A stretch of 7,783 nt of DNA from Candidatus Adiutrix sp. (GCA_031273445.1 JAISRV010000001.1:1-7783); one strand, 5' to 3'. Counted from the first letter of the stretch, positions 1-6,369 are shown. The notes: generated by a model from the letters alone, not told the origin. Numbers and translations are program-made.

Positions 1-38
1 AGGGCCAGACCCGGATTGTCGCGTTTGAAAAAATTCAT
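1..38 (-). CDS. Possible 5' end of a divergent gene (partial, product unknown)
   Basis: On the minus strand an ATG at 38-36 opens a frame that reads MNFFKRDNPGLA before leaving the window. Only 12 codons are visible, so no family can be named. In favour are its position facing away from metX and a plausible minus-strand promoter about 110 nt upstream (155-183). Against it, there is no convincing Shine-Dalgarno sequence before the ATG, and two + strand frames are also open at the left edge: one ends at TGA 61-63 and one at TGA 84-86. Either of those could instead be the tail of an upstream + strand gene. This is a guess from context. Confidence 0.25.
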   Translation of the reverse strand, partial: MNFFKRDNPGLA

Positions 39-154
39 GGCGCCGACCGCCCGTCTCGCGTGAAAATGACTTTAGCGGCGCCGTGACGCGGCCGCGCCTC
101 TGAGTCCGGCTCCCTCGGGCGCACGGGCCTTTCGCTTGAGCTTCGCATTTTGCG

Positions 155-183
155 ACTATAACCCGCGGCGACGCATTTGAAAA
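155..183 (-). promoter_or_regulatory. Candidate divergent sigma70-type promoter (minus strand)
   Basis: Read on the minus strand, TTTTCA (183-178) is followed by a 17-nt spacer and TATAGT (160-155). The -10 box matches TATAAT at five of six positions and the -35 box matches TTGACA at four of six. The predicted start would lie near 148, leaving a leader of about 110 nt before the possible minus-strand ATG at 38. The AT-rich patch here is distinct from the GC-rich coding DNA. It is moderate evidence only. Confidence 0.3.
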
Positions 184-220
184 GCAAAAAAAGATGTTTT
201 CAGCCGCTGTTTCCCACCGC

Positions 221-249
221 TGGACAATTATGCGGAACAATTCTATAAT
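221..249 (+). promoter_or_regulatory. Sigma70-type promoter of metX
   Basis: TGGACA at 221-226 and a perfect TATAAT at 244-249 are separated by exactly 17 nt. They lie in a conspicuously AT-rich stretch 83 nt upstream of the metX start codon. The predicted transcription start is near 256, giving a leader of about 75 nt. This is the best promoter-like sequence in the window and may drive metX and the downstream + strand genes. No clear operator for a methionine regulator (MetJ-type or MetR-type) was recognised around it. Confidence 0.7.
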
Positions 250-279
250 ACTCAATTCTTAGTTAAAATTCCTCAGTTC

Positions 280-300
280 CGGCGGCCGGCCTGGCCGCCG
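280..300 (+). promoter_or_regulatory. GC-rich hairpin in the metX leader
   Basis: CGGCGGCC (280-287) and GGCCGCCG (293-300) are perfect reverse complements around a 5-nt loop, forming an 8-bp all-GC stem. It lies between the predicted transcription start (about 256) and the metX ATG (332). No run of T follows, so it is not a classical intrinsic terminator. It could stabilise the mRNA 5' end or modulate expression. It does not match the short SAM-II riboswitch pattern that sometimes precedes metA or metX genes. Confidence 0.45.
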
Positions 301-331
301 CCTGGGTCTGGCTTTAAATAACGGTAAAGGC

Positions 332-1528
332 ATGAGCATAGACGGACCTTCACATAAGCCTGTACATAACCCTGATCATCCGCAGTCGGTCGGCTATGTT
401 CACCCGCAAAAGATTGTTTTTTTTGCGGATGGAACTCATATGGTTCTTGAGGCCGGCGGCCGTCTGGGGCCGGTCGAGCTGGAATACGAAACTTACGGGC
501 GCCTCGCGCCCGACAAGGGGAACGCGATTCTGATCTGTCACGCTCTGACCGGCGACGCCCACGCCGCCGGCTGGGATGACCGGCCGGAAGGCTCTTTAAG
601 GGAATATCGCAAAAATAAGCCCGGTTGGTGGGATGAAGTCATCGGCCCCGGCAAGCCCATCGACACCAGGCGGTTTTTCGTTATCTGCGTCAATGTTCTG
701 GGCAGTTGTTACGGCTCCAGCGGCCCTTCTTCCATCAACCCGGCTACCGGCCGCCCCTATGGCCTTTCCTTTCCCGTGGTCACAGTGGGCGACTGGGTGC
801 GGGTGCAGGTGATGCTTCTTGACCACTTGGGCATTGAATCGCTCTACGCGGCGGTCGGCGGCTCCGCCGGCGGCCAACAGGCGCTGGAACTCGGCCTCGG
901 CTGGCCGGAGCGGGTCAGACGGCTGATCATTCTTTCCGCCGCCTACCGGCCCACGGCCCAGGGGCTGGGCTTCAATTCCGTGGCTCGCAACGCCATCGTC
1001 AACGATCCCAATTTTCGCGGCGGCGACTATTACAGCGGCGAGGCGCCCCTGATGGGGCTGGCCGCGGCCAGGATGCTGGCCCACATAACCTATCTCTCCG
1101 AAGAGAGCATGGGCCATAAATTCGGCCGCCGCCTGAAAGGCAAATCCGCCCCCGACTTCACGCTGACCGGGGTGGAGTTCGAGGTTGAAAGCTATTTGAG
1201 GCATCAGGGCGAGAGTTTCGTGCGGCGCTACGACGCCAACAGTTACCTTTATATAACCAGGGCCATGGACTACTACGACGCCGCCGCGTCCTGGGGCGAC
1301 GGGGATCTGGCGAAGGCCGCCGGCCTCATCCAGGCCAGGACCATGGTGGTCTCCTTTTCTTCGGATTGGCTTTTCCCGCCGGAATTATGCCGGGAACTGG
1401 CCTCGGCCATGTGTCGGGCCGGGCGACCGGTCACTTATGTGGATATTCCTTCCCGCTATGGCCACGACGCCTTTCTGGTGGAAGCTGAAACCGTAGGCCG
1501 TCTGATCGCCGGTTTTTTGCGCCGCTGA
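332..1528 (+). CDS. metX: Homoserine O-acyltransferase MetX (alpha/beta hydrolase)
   Basis: MetX acylates L-homoserine from acetyl-CoA or succinyl-CoA, activating it for methionine synthesis in the cytoplasm. The 398-residue protein is an alpha/beta-hydrolase of the MetX family. Visible landmarks are YETYG near 53, the HALTGDAHAAG block at 70-80, the GPSSINPATGRPYG block at 131-144, the nucleophile elbow GGSAGGQQ at 176-183 (Ser178), HITYLSE at 251-257, the FEVESYL and DANSYLY blocks near 283-307, SDWLFPP with Asp345, and GHDAFL with His378. Ser178, Asp345 and His378 form the expected triad. The family usually has GGSMGGMQ at the elbow, so Ala179 and Gln182 are departures. Family similarity starts near residue 29, leaving a short unconserved N-terminus. 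The ATG at 332 has only a weak, closely placed AAAGG before it, but the next in-frame Met (37) would cut into the conserved region. Whether the acyl donor is acetyl- or succinyl-CoA cannot be told from the sequence alone. Confidence 0.93.
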   Translation: MSIDGPSHKPVHNPDHPQSVGYVHPQKIVFFADGTHMVLEAGGRLGPVELEYETYGRLAPDKGNAILICHALTGDAHAAGWDDRPEGSLREYRKNKPGWWDEVIGPGKPIDTRRFFVICVNVLGSCYGSSGPSSINPATGRPYGLSFPVVTVGDWVRVQVMLLDHLGIESLYAAVGGSAGGQQALELGLGWPERVRRLIILSAAYRPTAQGLGFNSVARNAIVNDPNFRGGDYYSGEAPLMGLAAARMLAHITYLSEESMGHKFGRRLKGKSAPDFTLTGVEFEVESYLRHQGESFVRRYDANSYLYITRAMDYYDAAASWGDGDLAKAAGLIQARTMVVSFSSDWLFPPELCRELASAMCRAGRPVTYVDIPSRYGHDAFLVEAETVGRLIAGFLRR

Positions 1529-1558
1529 GCCTGAAGCGTTACATGACGTCAATGGCCT

Positions 1559-1604
1559 GTGCGGTTGATTCCGTCCCTGCTTTGAGGGACGGAATCAACC
1601 GTAC
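1559..1604. repeat. Long near-perfect inverted repeat between metX and metW
   Basis: The 17-nt arms 1562-1578 and 1585-1601 are exact reverse complements around the 6-nt loop GCTTTG. Allowing one G-U pair, the stem extends to 1559-1604, about 20 bp. No T-run follows the right arm, so a standard intrinsic terminator is unlikely. It may be a palindromic repeat of REP type, an mRNA-stabilising or processing hairpin that uncouples metX from metW, or a relic of a small mobile palindrome. No second copy was seen in this window. Confidence 0.8.
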
Positions 1605-1664
1605 GCTCCAATAAATAGGTGATGAACGCTCAAACACTAACTTTTGCCGCGGCGTGTTCCGCAT

Positions 1665-1668
1665 GAGG
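1665..1668 (+). promoter_or_regulatory. Ribosome binding site deciding the metW start
   Basis: GAGG lies six bases before the ATG at 1675. The upstream in-frame candidates, GTG 1654 and ATG 1663, have no comparable purine-rich sequence at a suitable distance. This site therefore favours 1675 as the metW start. Confidence 0.6.
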
Positions 1669-1674
1669 TTTTTA

Positions 1675-2409
1675 ATGGACGACCAGAAAAAAGGCAAACC
1701 CAGCCTCGACGACCTGCGCGCCTTTGCCGCCGACAGCATTGACGGCGCTCTGGCGGCCAAAGTTTTTCAACTGTTTGATTCTTATGAAGCGGCTCCGGCC
1801 CCGGTCGGCCGTTGGCAGGATAAGGTGATTCTGGACGAATTGCCGAGGGGCGCCTCGGTGCTGGATCTCGGTTGCGGGGAGGGCGAGCTTCTTTCCATAC
1901 TCATAAAAACGCTGAACGTGCGCGGGCAGGGCGTGGAGCTTGATCCTCTGGCCGTGGTCAAATCTATTGAGCGCGGGGTGCCGGTGCTGAATATAGACAT
2001 AGACCGCGGCCTCAGCGATTTTGCCGATCAGTGCTTTGACTACGTCATTTTGGAAAGCACTCTTCAGACCTTGAAAGCGCCTTTGGCCGTTCTGGGTGAA
2101 ATGTTGCGCGTCGGCCGACGGGGCATTATTTCTTTCCCGAACTTCGGCCACTGGAGGGTGCGCTTCGACCTGGGCCTGCGCGGGCGCATGCCCATGACCA
2201 AAGGCCTGCCCTACAACTGGTATGATACTCCCAATATCCACCTTTTCACCCTGGCCGATTTTTTGGACTGGTGCTCCGCTGGGGGGGCCATGGCGACCAG
2301 GGCTTTTGGCCTGGCCGACGGCCGGGTGCGGGAAATCGACGCCGCGGACAATCTGACCGCCGAAGAGGTTCTTTTGTTTCTGGAACGGCCGGACAATTCG
2401 GGGCAATAG
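1675..2409 (+). CDS. metW: MetW-family SAM-dependent methyltransferase-fold protein
   Basis: MetW is a class I methyltransferase-fold protein found beside metX in many proteobacteria. It is known to be needed for or to support MetX-dependent methionine synthesis in some species, probably as a partner of MetX. From the ATG at 1675 the product has 244 residues. It shows the SAM-binding motif I VLDLGCGEGELL at about 62-73, an acidic Glu88 at the expected ribose-binding position, the LESTLQ block near 127, SFPNFGHWRVR at about 153-163, GRMPMTKGLPYNWYDTPNIH at about 170-189, and the FTLADFLDWC region after it. These are signature MetW blocks. MetW proteins are commonly near 200 residues; here about 50 residues precede the conserved core. 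The alternative starts at GTG 1654 and ATG 1663 would add only 7 or 4 residues. It follows metX after a 146-nt gap holding a strong hairpin. Confidence 0.9.
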   Translation: MDDQKKGKPSLDDLRAFAADSIDGALAAKVFQLFDSYEAAPAPVGRWQDKVILDELPRGASVLDLGCGEGELLSILIKTLNVRGQGVELDPLAVVKSIERGVPVLNIDIDRGLSDFADQCFDYVILESTLQTLKAPLAVLGEMLRVGRRGIISFPNFGHWRVRFDLGLRGRMPMTKGLPYNWYDTPNIHLFTLADFLDWCSAGGAMATRAFGLADGRVREIDAADNLTAEEVLLFLERPDNSGQ

Positions 2410-2483
2410 TATCCCGCCGCCAGTTTGACGCAAAAATTTTTTCCGGCCTTTTCGGCCTTTTGGCGCCATGTTCTTTTAAAATA

Positions 2484-2488
2484 AAGGA
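2484..2488 (+). promoter_or_regulatory. Ribosome binding site of the alanine racemase homologue
   Basis: AAGGA six bases before the ATG at 2495 is one of the best Shine-Dalgarno matches in the window and fixes this start. The 85-nt gap after metW is T-rich but contains no convincing promoter pair and no stable terminator stem. Confidence 0.65.
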
Positions 2489-2494
2489 AGCAAC

Positions 2495-3625
2495 ATGAAC
2501 TCCACGGAAATCAGCAGAAATAAAGTTTTCGTCAATATGACGGCCCTGAGGCATAATTTCCGTGAAGTTAAAAATCTGGCCGGCGAGCGCAGAATTATGG
2601 CCATGGTCAAGTCCGACGCTTATGGCCACGGTCTGGTCGCCTGCGCCCTGACTTTGGAGCAGGCCGGCGCGGACGCGCTGGGGGTGATGGATCTGGGCGA
2701 GGGGTTGGCGTTGCGGCAAGGCGGCCTTAATTTGCCGGTTCACGTGTTAGGCGGCGTAAACGACCCGGAACACGTGGATTTAGCCCTGGAAAACGACATC
2801 GCCGTATTCGCGGAAAGCCCGGAGCTGGTCAGGATGATTTCAGACCGGGCCAGGGCCTTGAAGGTCAGGGCTAAAATACACCTTGCGGTGGATACAGCGC
2901 AGGATAGCCCGAGGCTGTCGATGGGACAGGCTGGAGAATTGATCAGGGAAATGGGGACGTGGCCCAATCTTAAAATTCTGGGGCTGGCCACGCGCCTGGC
3001 TTCCGTCGGCGACGCCAAGGCTCTCCGCCAACTGGAAAAATTCGACAAATTATGCTACAAGATCAAAAATATGGGTTTTTCCGGCGGCCTGGATACTTGT
3101 CTGGACAGTTGTGGCCTCATCTGGCACAACGACAACCGGGCGCCCCTGGTGCGGGCGGGGATTCTGCTTTACGGCGTTCATCCAGGAACCGACTTTGCCG
3201 CCCTTAGGCCTGATTTGCGCCCGGTGATGACGGTATTGTCGAAAATAACCTCTATCAAAGATTTGAAGGCAGGCGACCAGGCGGGGCGGACGCCGGTATT
3301 TTTAGCTCCGCGTCCCATGCGGGTGGCCGTCACTCCCTTCGGATTTTCCAGCGGTCTGATTCGGACCCGCACTTCGCCAGGCTGGGTTTTGATTAGGGGC
3401 CGTAAGGCCCCTCTTTTAGGGCGAGCCTCTATGCATTCGTCCAGCTTCGACGTCACCGGCATAGAAGAGGCCGCCGTGGGCGACATCGTAGTCATAGTGG
3501 GGCGTCACGGCACTTCCGAGATAAAGGCCGGGGAAGCGGCCGCCTGGTGCGACGCCGCGCCCTCTGAAATACTGACTCTTTTCGGTAAATTGAATCCAAG
3601 ATTTGCAGAAGGTTCCGACATATGA
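2495..3625 (+). CDS. Alanine racemase family protein with altered active site
   Basis: This is a fold-type-III PLP protein of 376 residues, a normal length for alanine racemase, which interconverts L- and D-alanine for peptidoglycan. The N-terminal barrel carries MVKSDAYGHG at 37-46 with the PLP lysine at Lys39 and Tyr43. The phosphate-site serine (Ser205) and the Arg that contacts the pyridine nitrogen (Arg220, in LVRAGILLYG) are also present. The C-terminal beta domain is recognisable (PVMTVLSKITSI, LLGRASM, GDIVVIVG). Against the canonical Geobacillus enzyme, the catalytic Tyr265 of the GYADG motif is Phe284 (GFSSG), His166 is Arg167, Asn203 is Asp204, Asp313 is His314, Tyr354 is Ser357, and the DTGMNRLG loop is rewritten as DTAQDSPRLS. 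These are by-eye alignments. The frame is intact and its stop overlaps the argS start in ATGA, so it is not an obvious pseudogene. It may be a racemase homologue with another substrate or reaction, or a non-catalytic PLP protein. I withhold the symbol alr for this reason. Confidence 0.8.
   Translation: MNSTEISRNKVFVNMTALRHNFREVKNLAGERRIMAMVKSDAYGHGLVACALTLEQAGADALGVMDLGEGLALRQGGLNLPVHVLGGVNDPEHVDLALENDIAVFAESPELVRMISDRARALKVRAKIHLAVDTAQDSPRLSMGQAGELIREMGTWPNLKILGLATRLASVGDAKALRQLEKFDKLCYKIKNMGFSGGLDTCLDSCGLIWHNDNRAPLVRAGILLYGVHPGTDFAALRPDLRPVMTVLSKITSIKDLKAGDQAGRTPVFLAPRPMRVAVTPFGFSSGLIRTRTSPGWVLIRGRKAPLLGRASMHSSSFDVTGIEEAAVGDIVVIVGRHGTSEIKAGEAAAWCDAAPSEILTLFGKLNPRFAEGSDI
3607..3612 (+). promoter_or_regulatory. 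Ribosome binding site of argS inside the racemase gene
   Basis: AGAAGG lies nine bases before the argS ATG at 3622, inside the last codons of the upstream gene. With the ATGA stop-start overlap at 3622-3625 it indicates translational coupling of the two genes. Confidence 0.55.
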
Positions 3626-6369
3626 AAGAAATGTTGAGGTCCAAGCTGAACGAAGCCATGCGCAATCTGGCGCGCCGGCAGGCCGAAGGCGGAGAAGAAG
3701 CCGCCTTAAGCCTTGATTTTGTGGTGGAAGAGCCGCGCGATCCCAACCATGGGCATCTGGCCACCAACGCGGCCATGCTCCTGGCCCGGGTTCTCAAAAA
3801 GAAGCCTTCCGATATGGCCGATATGATTATCGGCGCGGTCGACAACGACGATGGCTATATCGAAAAGATGGAAAAGGCCGGCCCTGGGTTCGTCAATTTC
3901 ACGCTCAGCATGAAATGGTGGGCCGAGTCGCTTAAACGGCTGCGCGCGGCCGGAAACGAGTATGGACGCGGCGGAAAAAAGGGGCGTCGGGTTATGGTGG
4001 AATATGTGTCGGCCAATCCCACGGGCCCCCTTCATGTCGGTCACGGGCGCGGCGCGGCCATCGGCGATGCCCTGGCGCGGGTGCTTGAATATGCCGGGTA
4101 TGAGGTTTCGTGCGAATATTACATAAACGACGCCGGCCGCCAAATGCGGATTTTGGGCGAGTCGGTCTATGCGCGGCTTTTGGAGTTGTCCGGTTCCGAC
4201 GAACCTTTCCCCGACGACCACTACCGTGGCGACTACATTGCCGAGCTGGCGCGGGAAGTCTGGGATAGGGAAGGGCCCGATGTGCTCCTGCGGCCCTGCG
4301 AAGAGACGACGGCGGAGTTGACCGTTTTCGCCAAAGACCGCATTCTCGATGGCATCAAGGACGACCTGTCCTTTTTTCGGGCGCGTCACGACGTCTGGTT
4401 TTCTGAAACGTCTCTTTACGAAAACGGTCTGACCCGGAAAGCGCTTGAGTTTTTGAAGTCGCGTGGTCACCTCTACGAACAAGATGGAGCGCTGTGGTTC
4501 AAATCCGAAATCCTGGGCGACGACAAGGATCGGGTTCTGGTCAAATCCAACGGCGACCAGACTTATTTCGCCGCCGATGTCGCCTATCACTGGGACAAGT
4601 TTGAGCGCGGCTTTGATCATCTTGTTAATGTGCTGGGCGCCGATCATCATGGCTATGTGGCGCGCATGAAAGCGGCGGTGAAGGCCCTCGGCCGCGAAGC
4701 CGACGACCTTGACGTGGTTTTGGTTCAGCTTGTAAGCCTGGCGCGTGACGGCAAGCCCGTGGCCATGAGCACCAGGGCCGGAACCTTCGTCACTTTGCGG
4801 GAAGTAGTGGAAGAGGTCGGCCCGGATGCGGCCAGGTTCATCTTTCTGACCCGCAGTTCCGATTCGGCGCTGGAATTCGACTTGAATCTGGCCAAAAGCC
4901 AGACCAAAGACAACCCCGTGTACTATGTGCAGTATGTCGGCGCCCGTATTTCAAGCATCCTTAAAGCTGCCGCGCCTGGTGAGGTCGAGCCTGATTACCT
5001 GATTTTAAAAGAACCGGAAGAAGTGGCCCTTATCAAGCATTTAACCGCTTTCCCGGAACTGATTCAGATGGCCGCGCGGCGCCTGGAACCGCACCACCTG
5101 ACCGTGTATCTGGGGCAGTTGGCCAAACTGTTTCATCATTATTACGGGCGTTGCCGTATTGCGGCCGATGACGCTTCCCTGGCCGCCGCGCGGCTGGCTC
5201 TGGCCGAAGCCGTCGCCGCGGTGACGCGCATCGGGCTGAACCTGTTAGGGGTCGAGTTTCGGGAGAGCATGTGCTTATTGGCTGACGACAAACCCAGGAA
5301 ACGGCGAAGAAGCCGCCCGTCTTATGAAGAGGCGAACGTCAGCCCGCGCGACCGCATGTTGGCGCGGGTCGACGAAGTTTTGTCCGACGACTTTTTGCTT
5401 TTCGACCGCCTGAAGCAGCCTAAAGAGGAGGCCAGAGAGGTTGAGGAAGAAGCGGCTCAGGTGAACCCGGCTGAAGCGGTCGAAGAGGCGGCTGAGGCGG
5501 CTGTGATTTTTGACGATGCGCCTGTGGCCGGGGCGGAAAAAAGAGCCGCTGGAAACGGCGCGGCCGCCGCCGCGTCCGTCCAGATGAAAAAAGGCGCGGA
5601 GAATTTGAAGAAGACCGGATTTTACGCGTTGCATGGCTTGGCGCAAGCTCTGATTGTGGCCTTTGTTTTGGGCTGGGCGTTTTTGCTGGGCATTGTGGTC
5701 GGGCGCGGCCATTTATGGGAGACTTCTTTCGGCACGGATATGATTGTCTGGCTGGAAAAAAAGGCCGGCTGGGCGTCGCCCGCCCGCGTTCCGGAAATTA
5801 TCTGGCCTGACGAAGAAGCCGACCGCGGCGCCCTCCCGCCCCCCAGTTCTTCCGATAGCGGCGCGGCCGGCGAAACAGAGCCTGAAGCCGGGGCCGCCGT
5901 TGAAGGCGCCGCAAGGAACGCGGCCGGCGAGGCCGCCGCCTTCATTTCGGAATTCTCCAATCACGCCGCGCCGGCGGATACGGCTTATCTGATAAGCGAA
6001 GACAACCTGCCGATCGCCTATCAGAGCCAGGCCGCGCTGGCTGACGACAGGCCCGCGGCCGGAGGAGGGGCGGCCGTTCTGGATGACGGCGAAGGCCCGG
6101 CCCCGGCGGACCCGGCTGCTTCCGCTCCGGCCGCCAATATCGGCGCCTATGCGGTGCAGACCGCTTTCGCCATGACCGAGGCTGAAGCCAGGGCGAAGGC
6201 GGCCAAATTGGAAAGCCAGGGCTTCAGGGCCTATTATTACCCGACCGCCGCGGGGCGTTACCCGGTGCGGGCCGGCCGCTTCGCCACCCGCGCCGAAGCC
6301 GAAAAAACCCTGGTCAGACTCAAAGGCCTGGGCTACCGTGACTCTTATGTTTCCAAAATCATTCAGTAG
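3622..6369 (+). CDS. argS: Arginyl-tRNA synthetase fused to a membrane-anchored SPOR protein
   Basis: Residues 1-550 are a complete class I arginyl-tRNA synthetase, which charges tRNA-Arg with arginine at the cost of ATP. It has the N-terminal Add-1-type domain (about 1-95), the ANPTGPLHVGHGRG block with HIGH motif HVGH at 138-141, NVLGADHHGY near 336-345, the KMSKS-region equivalent VAMSTRAG at 380-387, and the DALR anticodon-binding domain from about 434 to the usual C-terminal Met at 550. The frame then continues without a stop. It runs through a basic, then acidic Ala/Glu-rich linker (551-671), a single hydrophobic helix (about 672-694), a low-complexity Pro/Ala/Glu region (about 715-840) and a SPOR domain (about 841-912, GAYAVQTAFA...YVSKI), which in this family binds denuded septal peptidoglycan. 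The expected topology is synthetase in the cytoplasm and SPOR in the periplasm. ArgS alone is usually about 550-590 residues; this product has 915. Codon 551 is TGC, one base from TGA, so recent stop loss, sequence error or internal initiation of the SPOR part are live alternatives. Confidence 0.88.
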   Translation: MKEMLRSKLNEAMRNLARRQAEGGEEAALSLDFVVEEPRDPNHGHLATNAAMLLARVLKKKPSDMADMIIGAVDNDDGYIEKMEKAGPGFVNFTLSMKWWAESLKRLRAAGNEYGRGGKKGRRVMVEYVSANPTGPLHVGHGRGAAIGDALARVLEYAGYEVSCEYYINDAGRQMRILGESVYARLLELSGSDEPFPDDHYRGDYIAELAREVWDREGPDVLLRPCEETTAELTVFAKDRILDGIKDDLSFFRARHDVWFSETSLYENGLTRKALEFLKSRGHLYEQDGALWFKSEILGDDKDRVLVKSNGDQTYFAADVAYHWDKFERGFDHLVNVLGADHHGYVARMKAAVKALGREADDLDVVLVQLVSLARDGKPVAMSTRAGTFVTLREVVEEVGPDAARFIFLTRSSDSALEFDLNLAKSQTKDNPVYYVQYVGARISSILKAAAPGEVEPDYLILKEPEEVALIKHLTAFPELIQMAARRLEPHHLTVYLGQLAKLFHHYYGRCRIAADDASLAAARLALAEAVAAVTRIGLNLLGVEFRESMCLLADDKPRKRRRSRPSYEEANVSPRDRMLARVDEVLSDDFLLFDRLKQPKEEAREVEEEAAQVNPAEAVEEAAEAAVIFDDAPVAGAEKRAAGNGAAAAASVQMKKGAENLKKTGFYALHGLAQALIVAFVLGWAFLLGIVVGRGHLWETSFGTDMIVWLEKKAGWASPARVPEIIWPDEEADRGALPPPSSSDSGAAGETEPEAGAAVEGAARNAAGEAAAFISEFSNHAAPADTAYLISEDNLPIAYQSQAALADDRPAAGGGAAVLDDGEGPAPADPAASAPAANIGAYAVQTAFAMTEAEARAKAAKLESQGFRAYYYPTAAGRYPVRAGRFATRAEAEKTLVRLKGLGYRDSYVSKIIQ
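5272..5634 (+). other. ArgS-SPOR junction and cytoplasmic linker
   Basis: This stretch encodes residues 551-671 of the fusion. It begins directly after the Met that normally ends ArgS. It opens with a strongly basic segment (KPRKRRRSR at 557-565) and passes into an acidic Ala/Glu/Val-rich segment. Possible internal starts are ATG 5269, TTG 5278 and ATG 5356. GGGAG at 5261-5265 is too close to the first (3 nt) and somewhat far from the second (12 nt), and ATG 5356 has no visible Shine-Dalgarno sequence. Confidence 0.6.
5635..5703 (+). other. Transmembrane segment of the fusion protein
   Basis: Codons 672-694 encode a hydrophobic run (LAQALIVAFVLGWAFLLGIV and flanks) preceded by Lys-rich residues (KK at 656-657 and 663-664). 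By the positive-inside rule this fits a single-pass anchor with the N-terminal side in the cytoplasm and the SPOR side outside. Confidence 0.8.
6142..6357 (+). other. SPOR domain
   Basis: Codons 841-912 show the SPOR pattern: an opening beta strand GAYAVQTAFA, a helix with EAEARAKAAKLESQGFRAYYY, a PVRAGRFATRAEAEKTLVRL strand-helix unit, and a closing YVSKI strand. SPOR domains bind peptidoglycan glycan strands stripped of stem peptides, typically at division septa, in proteins such as FtsN and DamX. This is the end of the fusion protein. Confidence 0.8.

Noticed and set aside
256..331. SAM-II or other SAM riboswitch before metX
   Set aside because: A hairpin is present, but the conserved loop and pseudoknot sequence expected of SAM-II is not seen.
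596..1204. Minus-strand open frame of 202 codons
   Set aside because: It is antisense to conserved metX sequence and has no supporting start signal or domain.
1622..1666. 14-codon leader peptide (MNAQTLTFAAACSA) ending on the metW start region
   Set aside because: It is short, has a poorly spaced Shine-Dalgarno sequence, and contains no run of Met or other regulatory codons, so it is not distinguishable from chance.
1672..2469. Minus-strand open frame of 265 codons
   Set aside because: It is antisense to MetW, whose signature motifs are unmistakable; the antisense product is rich in Gln, Pro and Arg with no family resemblance.
2424..2482. Promoter or terminator between metW and the racemase homologue
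   Set aside because: TTGACG occurs at 2425-2430 and TAAAAT at 2477-2482, but they are not correctly spaced with each other or any partner. The repeated CGGCCTTTT gives only a 4-bp stem.
3706..4650. Long minus-strand open frame (314 codons)
   Set aside because: It lies wholly opposite the conserved catalytic domain of ArgS, shows no recognisable domain and is the expected by-product of GC-rich coding DNA.
5250..5300. Frameshift as the cause of the ArgS-SPOR fusion
   Set aside because: ArgS and the SPOR part lie in the same reading frame, so an indel error is not needed; only a stop-codon substitution would separate them.
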